DNA of 64,000 bases, from positions 8,968,501 through 9,032,500 of the forward strand of contig PUFA01000021.1 of assembly GCA_003508835.1 (NCBI GenBank), in the 5' to 3' direction. This document shows positions 47,060-60,112 of the stretch, piece after piece. Under the pieces are notes generated by a model. It was not told the origin of the DNA. It did not search any database and was given only the letters and a program-made list of their open reading frames with translations. The stretch comes from Eonycteris spelaea. Lineage: Eukaryota > Chordata > Mammalia > Chiroptera > Pteropodidae. Numbering within the stretch: position 1 is the stretch's first letter; each line of letters opens with the position of its first letter. A program made the position numbers and the translations under genes.

Positions 47060-49485
47060 AAGAAGTAGAAACGGGGGAAACAAGGACAGTGACCAAAGAC
47101 TAATTGGACCGGCTATGCATAATACAAGAACATATGCTGACAATAAAAAGCTAATTTAAAATAGATTCAAAGTAATGGATGTGCAAGAGGTAACTCATAA
47201 AAAAAGGTGAGAGTCACTTTCAGCTTATTTTTCATCTTTGTCAATGTTCAGTGAACAGACTTTCCCCTGATGTCAAAGGATATTTTGGTTTTATGATTAG
47301 TTTTATGGAAGCTAAAATTATACTTGAAAAATTATGAACTCCCAGTCATTTCGATTTTCAAATAATGGAACATGCTTATATAATTTATGCTAAAATTCAT
47401 GTACTAAACAACAAGAAGTATTTTGATGATAGTAATGAGAACGTGAGCTGTATTTCTAGGACAGGTTGTAAGGACGATAAGAAAAAAATTCGACTGGCAT
47501 AGGAAAATGTTATCCTAATAAAGGGGGTTTAAAACCAAAAACACGCAGAGGTCATGTAGTAACTCTTAAAACAGATGAAAGGAAAATTTTAAAATGACAT
47601 TGACTGTATTTTTTTCAAACTTTACCAATTGTATATGAAGAAAAGCAGAACATGTCAGCTCACAATATGCCCCTTTGGCATAAAGAATATCTAGAACTGA
47701 TTATTTTTCAGAAAACCAAGAAGTTATTCCTCAGTAAAAGAACATTTACATTCATGAGGGAAATCTCCATTTGTAAGAGGGTCTCCCTACCAGGAAGAGA
47801 GGGAAGACAGTAAATCTCTAGAAATCCTCTCAGTGGAGAAGGTGGGGATTTAAATCTGCATAATAATCCTCCATTCTTTTATTGGGCTTCCCCCCCCTCC
47901 CATCCATCCCCTCCTTCAACACCTTTCTTTCGTCTTTAGCTGAAGATGACATTTAAGGTGGTGCCCTGGGCAATTTAGAGGAGTTACTAGTTTTTGGGTC
48001 TCTCCCCTGTAGACAAGAGGTATACCTGTTATTATACTTCTGCTTGCTTTTCTTCTATTAATCTCTTTTATTACACGGGAGGCTCAGCCAAGAACTTAGC
48101 AGGATAGAGAAAATTCTACTCTTCCCCTACATATATACTATTTGTTGAAATTTTGAGAGAATATGGAAAACAAAATAGAAAAAGAAAATGGTGGCTGGAT
48201 TCTACCACCCGGGACTAACAAGCGTGCATTTGTAGCAAAGGAGCAGAGATGCCTTCCAAAGACAGGGTCTTCTGTGAGAAGAGGAAAGAGTCACAGGTTC
48301 GCTGGACTAATAATGCAGGAGAGGTAGCGTCTCTGCTGGAGGGAACCTTAAGTTGTGCAAATGCTTCCTTTTTGTTTTTGTTTGTTTTTCTCTGATGGGC
48401 CAAAGAACAATGGAGACCCCTTCCCCAACCCCTCCTGCAGTACCTGGGGGTAAACCGGAAGGTACAAGTTAGCAGCCAGGTGTCAGTCAAAATGAACTCA
48501 CTTGCCAATCACCTAGAATGCCTTTGGAACTACCTCGTCACGGCCCAGATACAAGGCAGACATTCCCACTTCTGGGTCATCTTTCTGTCGTCTTTTTGTG
48601 ACCTTATTGTGGTCCCTTTTTGTTGGTTACAGTGCTGGGACCATGTGCTTCCTTAAGGCATACTTTGTCTTTCTCCATGTGCCTCCCGGGGGCAATCTTT
48701 GTCTTTCTAAAATATACTTTTAATTCTTCTAAATCTCAACGACCTATGATTCTTTACTGCTCAGTTGAGGAAGAACTGAGGGAGAATGCTAACACACTTC
48801 TGCACTGCCATTATCCCTCTCCTCCCCCCTGCCATCGGGATGGCACCAACTCCTGTGGCCCCAACGGTAACATCACCTTGAACTTTGAATTTCTCAGCAG
48901 TTGCTAGCTGTGTTTGCTGAGATAGGTTCTCATCCTGGCTTCCCCCAAAACTGCATAGTTATCTAAAGATGGGTCATGCTAGACAGGCTTCCATATTGTG
49001 GACCTGAGAACTTCACATCCCTCCTACTGGTCTTGGGAACCTGGATCCTAGGGAACGTGCATCTCCAGCCCAGGAGCCCATTCCCGGAACTTCCACTTTA
49101 CACCAGTGGCCTGGGAATCAATTCCAGGGGCAGCTTCTCCTTAGAGGTGGAGTGAGGGACAAACAGCTCTTCCTCACCTATTGGCTTTCGGTCCCTGGCA
49201 GCCCACCACAGCAGCTGCTTTTCCCATGGCCCGGGAGCTCAAGTTCCAATGCAGTGAGGTTGTAGTTTCTCAGCTCCGCTAGCATTTACTATCCGTCGCT
49301 GGCCAACCGAATTTTCTGTTTTATTATGTCCTTGGCACCTCCACAGCCTTTTCAATATCTTCAGATTTACTTAAGATATTCTTACTTTTATTTTAACAGG
49401 GTTTGAGAAGGGAAAGTGACTACTATGCCTCTCATCATGTAAACTGGACCAGAATTCAAAAGTTCTTGATATGGTAAGATTGCTC
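47060..49485. other. Intergenic DNA, nothing recognised
   Basis: There is no supported gene or repeat. The longest open frames (48215-48508 minus, 97 codons; 48620-48907 plus, 95 codons) have no domain I recognise. The region 48540-49330 is less AT-rich than its surroundings and could be a decayed LTR or unique sequence. Confidence 0.45.
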
Positions 49486-49489
49486 GTGT

Positions 49490-49605
49490 TCAAAATTAGA
49501 CTCTGTCACTTACCACCTGTATGACCTGGACGAATTACTGTGTCTCGGCTTCCTCCTTTGTAAAATGTGGATAATAGTACATAGTACTGTCTGTCATACA
49601 GAGAC
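49490..49605 (+). mobile_element. MIR SINE fragment
   Basis: TTAGACTCTGTCACTTACCACCTGTATGACCTGGACGAATTACTGTGTCTCGGCTTCCTCCTTTGTAAAATGTGGATAATAGTACATAG is a clear MIR core. Confidence 0.85.
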
Positions 49606-50554
49606 CATGTATGGGATGCTCCATAACTGCCAGCTGTTGTCATTATTTTGTCTGTCATATATATGTTGTAAAAGCCGTCTTTTACTTGTAGTGCTGTGTG
49701 TTTAATTGTGTATCGATATAGGAGTGTGTATATCTCCATGCTTTTCAATAAGCAGAGCTAGCATTTACCATGTACCTTTTAAGCACTTCACTATATTACC
49801 CCATAGTTCTAAAAAAGAAATTAGAAAATATTTTGAACTGATAATGAAAACACCACACAATAAAACTTACAGGGTGCTTTTTCCATTATGTTCCTTAATT
49901 AGCTAGTGCTAGTGTCTTAAAAATGTTTTAGTTTCCGTTCATTTATTTTGAATCTAGTTTCAGTACAGCGCAAAGCCTCAGGCAGAGGGCCTATGAGCTA
50001 TTACTTTACTTCTCCCAGGAGGAGGAATGAGGCACTAGGGGAGAGAACTCACTGAGCTGGGAGGGCCATGTGGGCGTGCCCCACCCATGGGCTTGCTCAC
50101 TCCGGGACCAGCCGCCGAGGAGCTACATAAACTGCACCTCCAGACGGTCTTTAGGAGGAAGGAGAGGACAAAGAAGGAGAAACAATGTCTTTACCAGCTC
50201 CCAACTTCTTTCTCTCCCCGTCATGAGCCCTTCAGGTCCCAGCCCTGGCAGAAATCGAACCCAATAAGTTCGTTTCTCTCCAGGAGCTCGGCCCATCAAG
50301 TCCAAGCCGCTTCAGCAGTCTTTGAAGATTTCAGATAGAATCTTTTTTTCAAAGTTTCCAGCTTTTCTGGTTGTTCTCATTGAGGCATCGGTCTACAAAT
50401 ACACCCTCGAGGTCAGAAGTAAAAGCTGACATTCATATGTCTGACATGAGACTTTTTTTCATTGCTGTTTTCCCCTAAATAATCGATAGTTTTCATTGGT
50501 TAACACTTGATCTAAGAATTATTAAGAGTTATTATTTTTTTAAATGACTTTTCT

Positions 50555-51035
50555 ACTACTGCATAAAAAATTTCCTAAACGTAGCGGGCTAGGACAGCAA
50601 CATACATGATCTCACGGTTGCTGCGGGTCAGGAACAGGGCGTGGCTCAGCAGGCCGCCTCCAGCTCAGGAGATCAGGAAGCTGCAGCCAAGGAGTCAGCC
50701 AGGACTGATCCATCTTGAGGTTCAGCTGGGAAAAGGGTCGGCCTCTAAGCTCACTCGTGTGGTCCTTGGCAGGATTCCGTTTTCCCACAGGATGTTGAAC
50801 CGAGGCCCTCTGTTCTTACCTGGCCGTTTGCCTCAGGTGTCTTCAGTTCCTTGACAGGTGGGCAGCTCAGCATGGCAGCTTGCTTCATCCAACGAGCAGG
50901 TGAGAAGAGCTGGAGGGAGTGCAGCAAGAGCGAAGTCAGTCTTTTTTAACTTAATCTTATAAGTGATATCCCCATCACTTTTATTGCATCCGTTTGTTAG
51001 AAGCAAGTCACTAGGTCCAGCCCTAGGCGTTCTCT
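50555..51035 (+). mobile_element. Ancient interspersed repeat, family not assigned
   Basis: It follows a familiar mammalian repeat order: CTACTGCATAAAAAATTTCC, ATGATCTCACGGTTGCTGCGGGTCAGGAACAGGGCGTGGCTCAGC, GGCAGGATTCCG, GGACAGGTGGGCAGCTCAGCATGGCAGCTTGCTTCATC and AAGTGATATCCCCATCACTTTTATTGC...GTTAGAAGCAAGTCACTAGGTCCAGCCC. The open frame 50606-50854 is part of it. Confidence 0.65.
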
Positions 51036-52319
51036 GTGTTAAGCATCCCTCATGGCGTTTGGAAAAGTCTGTGCGCCTCTACAGAAAGGCAGACTCCCCA
51101 CCTTCACTGCCTTCCTAGCAGCTGTGATGCCGGTCCAAATAAGATGCCTGCTTATCCTCTGAGATGTACAGCTGCCGGCGTTGAAAGAAAAGTCACCATG
51201 GGGCAAAGCAAGGTGGCAGACTCCAGCACCTGCATCCAAGTGCGAGGCTCAGCAGTCAAGGAGAGCATTCCAGACCCAGCACTCAGCACTTCTGTGGGCC
51301 CCGCTGCAATGATCTGCATGATTCCGGGTCCCCCACACTCCAAACCTGATCCTGGGAACTCCTTAGAGATGCTGGGAGCTAACCACTATTTTGAGGCAAA
51401 TTTCTCGTCTGTTTAAATTAGCCAGAATTGTTTTCTTTAGCCTGCAATGAAGAAATCCAAATGCTACAATGTCATTATCCTTTTAATCTCATTTCTTCCA
51501 GGGTCTTCACCAAGATCAGCAGCTCTTTATTTCTGTTCTTCAGGCTTCATTTCCTTTTCCCTCATCTTGTATTTTTGTCTCTTCCCTGTGTACCTAAGGT
51601 ATGTGTGTGTGTTTCACCTGATAACCTGATTTCCTACAGTATTCTGCAGTTTTATCTTTACACTATTTTCGATCTTTCCTGTCTTAACCAGTTATTATTT
51701 CTACCTCCCTCTCAGGTGTACTCATGTCCGACTCGAATTTTCATCTCCACGTCGATTTCTTGTTTTATGGAATTCATCTACTCTTAAATTTATTGCACAG
51801 GAAAGCAAACGCTCCCCCAAATTAACCTGTTTTTCATAGAAAATACTCTTTTGAAATGTCGACTCTTCCTACATCTTAAGTGCTATGTTCTCTTTCATAT
51901 AAGGTGCAGAAATTTTTCAGAGATCAGCTCTCTGTCAACCTGGTTGCTGCTAGAATTTTCAGGTTTAACCTAGAAAGCATGTTGGTTTGCATGGTCTCTA
52001 GCAAATGTTTTTAAAAGTTAGATTAAATCTAAATCCCCCAAACAAATATGGTATATCCTTTATTTTGTTGATTCCTAGCGAGGAAATTTCAAAGGTAGAA
52101 TAGGTTTCTTATAAAATTGGTTAACCATGAACAGTAATAGAAAAAACGCATCTTAATTTAAATGTAATAATTAAAATTAAAATTAATAGATAAATGTAAA
52201 ATTTGTTAACCATGTAAAACAAAGGCCACCCCGACATGACCAGTCAACTGACAAATACCAAGCTACAAAAGAAATTGACTATGTTCACGGAAAGGTTAAT
52301 GTTCTTAATTTTATAAATA

Positions 52320-52735
52320 TATATAATGATTACCATAAACATTATTATTTATTATAAATTATCAACAAGAAACCAATACTTTTATACATATGGGCAAAGG
52401 CTATGAATAATTCACAGAAAAGGAAATATAAATAATTTTATACTTATGAAAAGTATGTACTTCAATTTAAGAGAATTACACACTAAAATTACAATAAGAA
52501 ACGATTATATTTCTTACCTATCATACTGGCAAGATTATAGGACACACTGAGTGGCCACGAGTTTGGAGAAATAGGCACATCATACATTGTTACTGATGGC
52601 GTCGTTTTTATACAACCTCTACAAAAGTGGTCAATATCTACTAAGTTTGTAAATGTGTATAGCTTTTGCCTCAGCAATTCCATTTCAGGGCTTTCATCCT
52701 ATAGAGGTACTTAGACGTATGCTTAAAAACAGTGT
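52320..52735 (+). mobile_element. L1M-type LINE-1 fragment
   Basis: GGCAAAGGCTATGAATAATTCACAGAAAAGGAAATA, TATCATACTGGCAAGATTATAG, GAGTTTGGAGAAATAGGCACATCATACATTGTTACTGATGG and GCCTCAGCAATTCCATTTCAGGGCTTTCATCCTATAGAGGTAC are degenerate LINE-1 ORF2 3' landmarks in order. Confidence 0.7.
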
Positions 52736-52739
52736 TGTG

Positions 52740-52975
52740 GGCTGGGCCACCTCAGTTCTCCGCCACGTAGCCTCTCCGGGAGCTGGCTTGGGCTTATTCA
52801 CCTGCTGGTCTCAGAACTCTAAGCCCAGCACGTGAAGCCAACACCTGACACACAGGAATTGCAAGTCTAAGTGTGTGTCACATTTGCTATTACCCTATTA
52901 GCCAAAAATGTCACTAGGCCAAGGCCAGAGTCACAGAGAGGGAAATTATTACAGCCATTTTAGCAAAAACAAAAA
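52740..52975 (+). mobile_element. Ancient interspersed repeat, family not assigned
   Basis: CCACGTAGCCTCTCCGGGAGCTGGCTTGGGCTTATTCACCTGCTGGTCTCAGAACTC, then TGTCACATTTGCTATTACCCTATTAGCCAAAAATGTCACTAGGCCAAGGCCAGAGTCA, matches a known mammalian repeat order. It directly follows the LINE-1 fragment. Confidence 0.55.
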
Positions 52976-54383
52976 TGAACAAACAAAACACCTACTTATG
53001 TCCTGTATCAAGGATCCCGATTCAGACATTTGCATGCACATCTGGAGCACTGGCTGCCACAAGGACCTATTCACATTTTGCTTGTATAAGTCTCAAGATA
53101 CTTTGTTTTTTTAAAAGAAGGAAAAGTTTTTTTTTATTCATTGGAAAATGCTACATTGAACAAAATTATGACCATTATCATTATTTTCAGCATTATTCAG
53201 AGCTTTTCAGGGGGTTTAATTGCACCACCCCCACACGCCCTGCAATGGGTATCTCTGAAATGGAGAATCTCCCTTGTAGCATTTCACAGAGGTTTTTGAC
53301 ACGAAGTCTCTCCCAGGACAGATGCTACCCTGCTCCAAACAACTGTTGCCATCAGGATTATGTATCCAGTATTTCCAGATCTTCCAGGCTTTCAAAAGAA
53401 GCGAGAACATGTTTTCATTTTATGTGAAATTTCCTAACTTTTAGATATTGACGACTTGTTCAGATTTTTTTTTTTTAAAGATTCAATGTAGATGAATTTT
53501 TAAAAAGAAACCACACATAACTGCAAATCAAAGATGGCTAGTCGGTGGCTACGTAAAGGACCAAGGAGCCTCTTGGGAAAGAGTCCACGCCAGTGGTTGG
53601 CAGAGTCGGGGTGCAGAGCTTTGGTGCAAGGACAGAATGCCCAACTCCAAGAGGACAGCTGGTTCTGAGTGCAGAAGTGAGTCCGTCACTCAGTTAGTTC
53701 CCAGCCCAGTGAGCGAAGACTCGCGGGGCTGTCCTGGCCTGAAGGGGAGAACAATACCAGACTGAGTCCAGCCGAAGGACGATTCCCTGCAACTTCCGTG
53801 GCCCCACGAGCTCAGGGAGTGAGGACCACTGGTGAAAACGTGGGTGGCCTCAGCTCAGAGTTCTCAGCATCAGAAAAGCCGCTATGTCTTGGTGTCCAAG
53901 GAACCAGCAGGAGACGCTAATTCTTCCTGATGAGTCCACCTGTCACTGATTTGCTGTCTGTCAATTGGAACAGAGATGGGAGAGAGGCAATTTTCCCGCT
54001 CAGCGTTCCTATAGGAAGGAAGCTTTTTCCATGAAACACGTTGACTTTTCCTTTTCCCTGACTTTACGTATATTCAGGACTCCAACCTTTTCTGGCATTA
54101 AATGCTCTCCCTCCCTACCGCCCCCCCCATATCTGTTTACGCTTCCATCTCTGTTGTGGTAAATTGTATTTTTCAAAATTGTGCCATCCACGTGCTCTAA
54201 CAGAATGTGACCTTGCCAGGCCCCCATCGACAAGTAGAGTCTGTTCTCATACTCTTTGAATCCAGACTGCTTTGTGCATGGATCTCTTGTACTTGATACA
54301 GTGGGGAGAAGTGACTCTGCACGACTTCAGAAAAAGACGTCGTAGCCGCTGTCTGTTTCTCTTGGGTCTACTTTGAAGTAGAG

Positions 54384-54604
54384 CAGAGTTTCTCAGCCTC
54401 AGCACTATTGACATTTGGGGCTGAATAATTACTGGTTGGGAGGAGTGGGACAGGCTGTCCTGTGCATTGTAGGAAGTTTAGCAGCATCCCTGGCCTCTCC
54501 CCATTAGATGGCAATGTCACCTCCTCCAGTTGAAACAACCAACACTTTCTCCAGATGTTACCTGACCCTGGGAGGGCAAAGTCAGCTCCAGCTGAGCACC
54601 ACTG
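54384..54604. mobile_element. hAT-Charlie type non-autonomous DNA transposon (inverted relative to the 46.6 kb copy)
   Basis: CAGAGTTTCTCAGCCTCAGCACTATTGACATTTGGGGCTGAATAATTA, GGGACAGGCTGTCCTGTGCATTGTAGGAAGTTTAGCAGCATCCCTGGCCTC and GAGCACCACTG is the reverse complement of the family found at 46605-46870. No target duplication is visible. Confidence 0.85.
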
Positions 54605-55612
54605 TTCTGCAGGAAGCCAGCCAACATTTAAGAAGCTCAACTACTCAAGACCACCGTGCTGGAGAGGTCACGTGTCGGTGTTCCAGGCCACAGCCGTAGC
54701 TGGAGCCCAGCTGGCCAGCTGGCCTTCCCACAGTGCTGGATTTGTCAGTGAGTCCATTCTGGACCATCAGACTAGTCCATCTGCCAGCTGAGTCCCACTG
54801 AGTAATCTCAGTCAACGTCACTAGGAGCAGAAGAATCACCCAGCTGAGCCCTGCCTGAATTCCTTGCCTGCAAAATCTGTGCCAATTTTAAAAAGGCTGC
54901 TCTTTGAACCCACTAAGTTTCAGGATAGGTCGTTATGTAGTAACAATAACTGGAGCACCCATATAGATGAAAAGTGAAAAGTAGGGATGTTCTGCTATTC
55001 CTTTAAAAAAAGGAAATTAGTATTCATTGTTTGTTTTTGGATGCTTATTTTAATTTTCATAGTTTGCTGTAGAGCAAATGACATTGCTCTCGTACTTTTT
55101 GAGGACCCAGCTTTGTGTCGGGATTCGTGTTGCCTCCTAGAGACACATAGACATGTGTGTGACATTTTTGGATCCTATCTGTGTAATTTCTTTCATGTGT
55201 CCTGTTTGTTATCCTAACCAACATTACCAGTTTTGTGAGTTAGGGACTTGAAATGACCTTCGCTCTCCACAATGATTTTTGCCTCTGTTGTTCAGTCCTT
55301 CTTCCGGAACTTTCACTTCCCTCTCCATTCTCCTGAATCTTGTCCCCGTTAGGGCCCCACCCAGACCACCTTCCTCACGAAACTGCATCCTATCCATTAT
55401 CAGAATTACTTTCATCTTATTTCTGGACTTTCACATTTTTCTTCCTTTCTCCCACCCTTAATGTTACATATTATCATCCTGACTTAGTGTCTAGCCTTTC
55501 CGCTTACTTCACAGAGAAAATAGAACTCGTGAGCATTGAATTCTGTTGGCTCCCAGCTTCCCAACCCACAATGTATCTGCATCTGTGATGCTAACAACTA
55601 GCCATACCTCCT

Positions 55613-55664
55613 ATTATCAGTGTTCTTCAGAAATGAATGAATGAATGAATAACATTAGATAGAT

Positions 55665-55717
<53 letters not shown>

Positions 55718-56176
55718 AGGTAGGTAGATAGATAGATAGATAGATAGGTAGATAGATAGATGATTGATAGATGTATATAAGAGATTTATTGTAGGAATTG
55801 GCTCACGCAGTCATGGAAGGTGAGAAGTCCCACCATCTGCCCTCTGTAAGCTGAAGGACAGGTAAAGCCGGGAGTTATTCAGTCCAAGTCTGAAGGCCTG
55901 AGAACCAGGAACTCTGATGTCTGTGGGCAGGAGATGGGTGTCTCAGTTTAAGAAAAGAGAGAAGGAATCCAGTCCATCCTTCCTCTACCTTTCCTTTCTA
56001 GTCGGGCCCTTGACCTATTAGACGACACGCCCACCTGCACAGTGAGGCAAGTCTGCACTACTGGGTCAACTGATTCAGAGACGCATCTTGTCCAGAGGCA
56101 CCCACAGCCACTCCAGGAAGCAGCGCTTTGCCAGCATCCATAGCTTGGTCTATTCGACACATAAATTAACATCACA
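55613..56176 (+). mobile_element. Ancient repeat inserted in the LINE-2, containing microsatellites
   Basis: It begins ATCAGTGTTCTTCAGAAATGAAT (compare 'agggttctccagagaaacagaacc') and has an internal purine microsatellite. It continues AGATTTATTGTAGGAATTGGCTCACGCAGTCATGGAAGGTGAGAAGTCCCACCATCTGCC and ends GACACATAAATTAACATCACA (compare 'gacacataaaattaaccatcac'). LINE-2 sequence resumes straight after. The family name is not assigned. No unambiguous target duplication is seen. Confidence 0.7.
55632..55770. repeat. Compound microsatellite (GAAT)n, (GA)n, (GTAG/GATA)n
   Basis: GAAT x about 5 (55632-55650), GA with one AA interruption (55664-55715), then GTAG/GATA units (55714-55770). Likely polymorphic. 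Confidence 0.95.
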
Positions 56177-58050
56177 CCTCCTCAACTCCACTTTCAATGA
56201 ACAAGTTGCACCATTTTCAATTGGAAGTTACCCCATCTGTGCTCTGGATCCACATCCCCCTGCTCTGGGAGCCAGTCCCTTTTCTCTGAAATGTCTCTCT
56301 CTTCTCTCCTCCCCTCCTCACACCCTCCTTTCTTTCCCCCTCATTAGCTGAAGCTTGAAATCACCACCTGAAGCCTGTCCCCCTGATAAAGGGAGGATGC
56401 TTTCTTGATTCCATCTCTCGCTCTGCTCTCTCTTTTCAGAGTCAACGTTCTTGAAAGAGTTCACTCCAGTCACCGCCTCCATTTTTTTAATCCCTCATTT
56501 TTTTTTCTTTTATCGTCTATGACTTCCTACTTCCTCATCCCTATACACACCCTTCTCCCTCATCCTCAGCCGCATCTCACACGCATTCTGCTAAAACGTC
56601 TCTGGTGAAGGCGCCCATTCACCTCATTGTCACTGAACAGCAGACGCTTTTCAGTCTCCATGTCACAAACCTTTGTTGTGATTGACAGTTGCCCACTTCC
56701 CCCTGCTTACAACTTCCTCAGCTTTCCAGGACACCACTCCCCCTTCCCTGTAACTCCTTCTCAGTCTTCTCCTTTTGGGGGGCAGGGCAGGGGACTCTCC
56801 TCTCTTTATACAAATGTTAATGTTCTCTAATCTTCTCACTAGTTCCTGCTTCTGAGGTACCTCGGTGCTCTCAGAAGACCCCAAAGCTTCTTGGGCAGAC
56901 AGCCCCTGATTCAATGCGTCCCGGTCCTAACCACATTGCTGAGTCCTAAACTCAGATTCTCCTGCCTCCTAGACACATCCACGTGTTTGTTCCTGAGGCA
57001 TCTCAAACATCCCAGGGGCAAGGCCCAACAACTCTTCTGCCTGTTTAAATATGTCCCTCCTAAGGTCTTTATCTTAGGGAATAGCATCACTGTCGCTGAA
57101 GCATCTGAGCACCATACCCATCAATGAGTAGATCCAAAGGATTCTGCCTCACTTATTTTAGCTCGTGTTTATCTATACTGAGTGCCTCAGCTCACACCCT
57201 CATTGTTTCTCCCCCAGACTACCTAAACGGGCTTCTAACTAACATCCATCTCCAAGCTCGCCCTCCCTCCCAGCCATTCTCCACCAGGCTGCCCAATTCA
57301 GTGTTCTAATATAAACGTTTGCTCATCTGTATGACATGTTTACAAATCCCCCTTGAAAATAAAGTCCAAGTTCCTCAAGCTGGCAGACAGGGCTCCAGGA
57401 CCGGGTCCCTGTTCAGCTGTCCATCTCACTTCTTGCTACACTGTCCCCTGTTTGCAGGTCTTCTAAAGCATTATTCTCTGTCCCGTCTATGGTTTGTCAA
57501 TGTGATGTTTTGCTCTACTATTTTTTCTTCTTTCTGTTACATTCCTGCATCACATTAGCCCTTGCTTAGCTGGCTAATTATACTCAATCTTAAATAACTC
57601 AGCCCAGTTGTCAACTTTTTGGGTAGCTTTTCCTGATACCCCCAGAGGAGGATAGAGTAGGATCATCCTTCCTTATGACTTAGCATACCCGGGGGTTCCC
57701 TCTGTCGGAGCACTGAGAACAGTGCATTGTGACTCTCTGTAGTCATGTCTCTCTACCTGCTAATCCCTGCAAACTTGTCATTGCCTCCCTGAAAGCAGGG
57801 ACTTTGTCTCTTATGTCTGTATTTACAGCTCTGTGCATAGTGCCAGACGTAGAGCAGGAGTTCAATAAATGTCTTAAATAAATAACCCCACTGCACCTTC
57901 TGAGAGAGCAATCTGCATGCATTCTTTGCCTTCTTTGCCGGCCTGTAAACGCTTTGAGGATAAGAACTCTTGTTTCCCAATCTTTCTTCCACTGTCTTCT
58001 GCCGTGCTGTTCATATTCTAGACCCATAATAAATGTCTAATTAAATTACC

Positions 58051-59200
58051 GTTAGTGTTTCATACGCTCAGATGAATCTAAATGGTGCTCATCAAAAACA
58101 AGATGTTCATTTTTACAGTGCTGACCAACAACATGATGCCATGATATAGAAACAGGTGGTTAGTTGTGCCTTTTATAATTAGATAGAATATATTTTTCCA
58201 AACAACAAACTGCTATAGAACCTTTGGCATTTAGTCCATACTTAATAGTTTGCATTGTTTCTACTACGATTTTGTGCTAATGTACCCACTATCTTCAATC
58301 AGGACCTCCTAAGAGGATAATTTTCTACAGCCAGAGTGTCCAATCTACCACAGCCTGGATAAAATAACCTACAGAACAATTCCACACCATGCGCTGCCAT
58401 TACGCGCTCATGAAGCCTAAGCATATCTGTCTGGGTGACAGGAAATACAAAATTCTCCGCTCTACCGCCTGGATGGTGTTTACTTAGCTCTGAAAAAGTC
58501 TGATTCTGAATCTCTTTTTGTGAGGTGTCACATATATTTTAGAAGATGACCCTTGAGCCACTATAATTAGATGCATCAGCGTGTATTTTATATAGCTGTA
58601 ACTGAATTCCCTCAATCTTCGATAAACACTCTTGCACCTACATTAAGATTTAGGAAGAAAAGTGGGTTTTCATGTGATTGTGATGGTAGATTGCTTCAGC
58701 TGTTAGTTAATTTCATCCAAATTATGTTTAATCTTTTATAGTTCCTAATGCGTCTAGAAACATGTTCGCTTTTACTAATCCGAATGTAAACATAACATAT
58801 TGATTATCATGTGAAGACTATACATTTTAAGCACAGTAGAGTTGTGTTGCACCTGGGTTAGATTCCAAGGTCGCTTACTTGGCAAAAATCATGTGTAAAA
58901 AAACTGCCCTTGGCAATCACCCAAATGAAGGCAGAGTTCTTTCCGTCCCAAGTCCAACGCAATCGAGCCTCTTCTCGCATTCCTGCACGTTGCTGTTTTA
59001 TCAGTTCCATGCCAAGTTGGGTTTCTGGCTTGCATTTTTGGGCATTTTGTGTGAATAACGTGCATCTATAAAATAAGAATCATTTGAGTAGTGCAAGATG
59101 ATCGTGCGAGCAGATGCCCGCGATCAACATCAGATTCTGCTTCCACTTCATTCTCGCTTAAAAGGACGTGCTCTTCGGGAACAGCGGACAGCCTCACCAC
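58051..59200. other. Unique AT-rich intergenic DNA, no repeat recognised
   Basis: There are no open frames of note and no transposon signature. It contains many homeodomain-type TAAT cores and a complex, non-repetitive composition, which is why it is listed as a candidate conserved element in the findings. Confidence 0.4.
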
Positions 59201-59210
59201 GATGCACTCT

Positions 59211-59300
59211 GTTTCTCTCTCTGTCTCTCTCTCTCCCTCTGTCTCTCTCTCTGTGTCTCTGTCTCTGTCTCTGTCTCTCTCTCATCATCATCATCATCAT
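59211..59300. repeat. (TCTC/TCTG)n followed by (ATC)n microsatellite
   Basis: CT-rich repeat with periodic CTGT interruptions to 59282, then about six ATC units. Open frames here (poly-Ser/Leu or poly-His) are repeat artefacts. Confidence 0.95.
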
Positions 59301-59939
59301 AGAAGTTAAACGTGCATATTCTGTGTCCACACAGGAAGTTTAAAAAATTATTCTCAATAGCTCATTACAGACCCCGATGAAAGTAAGAGCTGATCTGTCT
59401 ACTCACCCTATCCCAAGTTTCCTATTCCTGACCATCACACATCTGATTTCCATTCTGGAGTTCTGAACTTCCCTTACTGTGGTCACATCAGAACAAACTG
59501 GATTTGTCTCTTTCATCCATGTTTTAATACACAGAGAAGAGAGTCCTGATGGCATTATCTATGGTCCTGTTTTTAGAACACCTTCTTGAATAGCTAATGG
59601 TATCGACCATTGTATACATCCGGGGAAATATGCTGGGTACCTTGGATATGGAAAGTGGTCTGTTTACTTATAAGGGAGGTGTCTTTTAAGAGATTCTAAG
59701 TTCTATCTCTGAGAATGTGCTGTAACTCATTCCCTAACTGACCTTTTACTTACAAATTTAATTAAAATTTAATCTGCCGTCTGAGCGTGTCCAGCTTTCA
59801 TTGAGAGGCCCACTGCAAAGACAAAAGGAAGTCAAGAATCTTTTTTAAAAAGAAAAGGAACGTGACTAAGAGGTTTTGGGGTAGCCCTGACAACTGAAGT
59901 GGAGGGAAAGGGATGACAACGGACACCTGCCATCTCTCC

Positions 59940-60112
59940 AGTCCTCTCAAGCACCTTCGTAAGTGTTCTTGTTGCCCCATTTTACAGAGGCAGAAGCTTA
60001 GCTTCAAAGATATTCAGTAACTTACCCAAAGCCATGCCGCTAGCTAGTGGCACAACAGGGATTCGAACGTAAGTCTCTCTGGCTCCCACACTCTCGTCTT
60101 TTCATGATACCA
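59940..60112 (-). mobile_element. MIR SINE
   Basis: GCCCCATTTTACAGAGGCAGAAGCTTAGCTTCAAAGATATTCAGTAACTTACCCAAAGCCATGCCGCTAGCTAGTGGCACAACAGGGATTCGAACGTAAGTC is reversed MIR. Confidence 0.9.

Larger units (their letters stand above)
55235..58050 (+). mobile_element. Long LINE-2 copy, interrupted
   Basis: L2 ORF2-derived sequence runs 55235-55612 and resumes at 56177. Landmarks include CTCCAGTCACCGCCTCC (56464), ATTGACAGTTGCCCACTTCC, TCCAGGACACCACTCCCCCTTCC, GAGGCATCTCAAACATCCC, CAGGCTGCCCAATTC, AAAGTCCAAGTTCCTCAAGCTGG..GGCTCCAGGACC and CTGAAAGCAGGGACTTTGTCTC...GCATAGTGCCAGACGTAGAGCAGGAGTTCAATAAATG. A second L2-like 3' end follows to about 58050. Reading frames are broken throughout, but several plus-strand open stretches (55279-57558) are relics of the reverse-transcriptase frame. 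At about 2.2 kb of LINE-2 sequence it is a long copy for this ancient family. Confidence 0.85.

Noticed and set aside
51036..51416. 126-codon plus-strand frame
   Set aside because: No recognisable domain; it begins directly after an ancient repeat and lacks any supporting exon signals.
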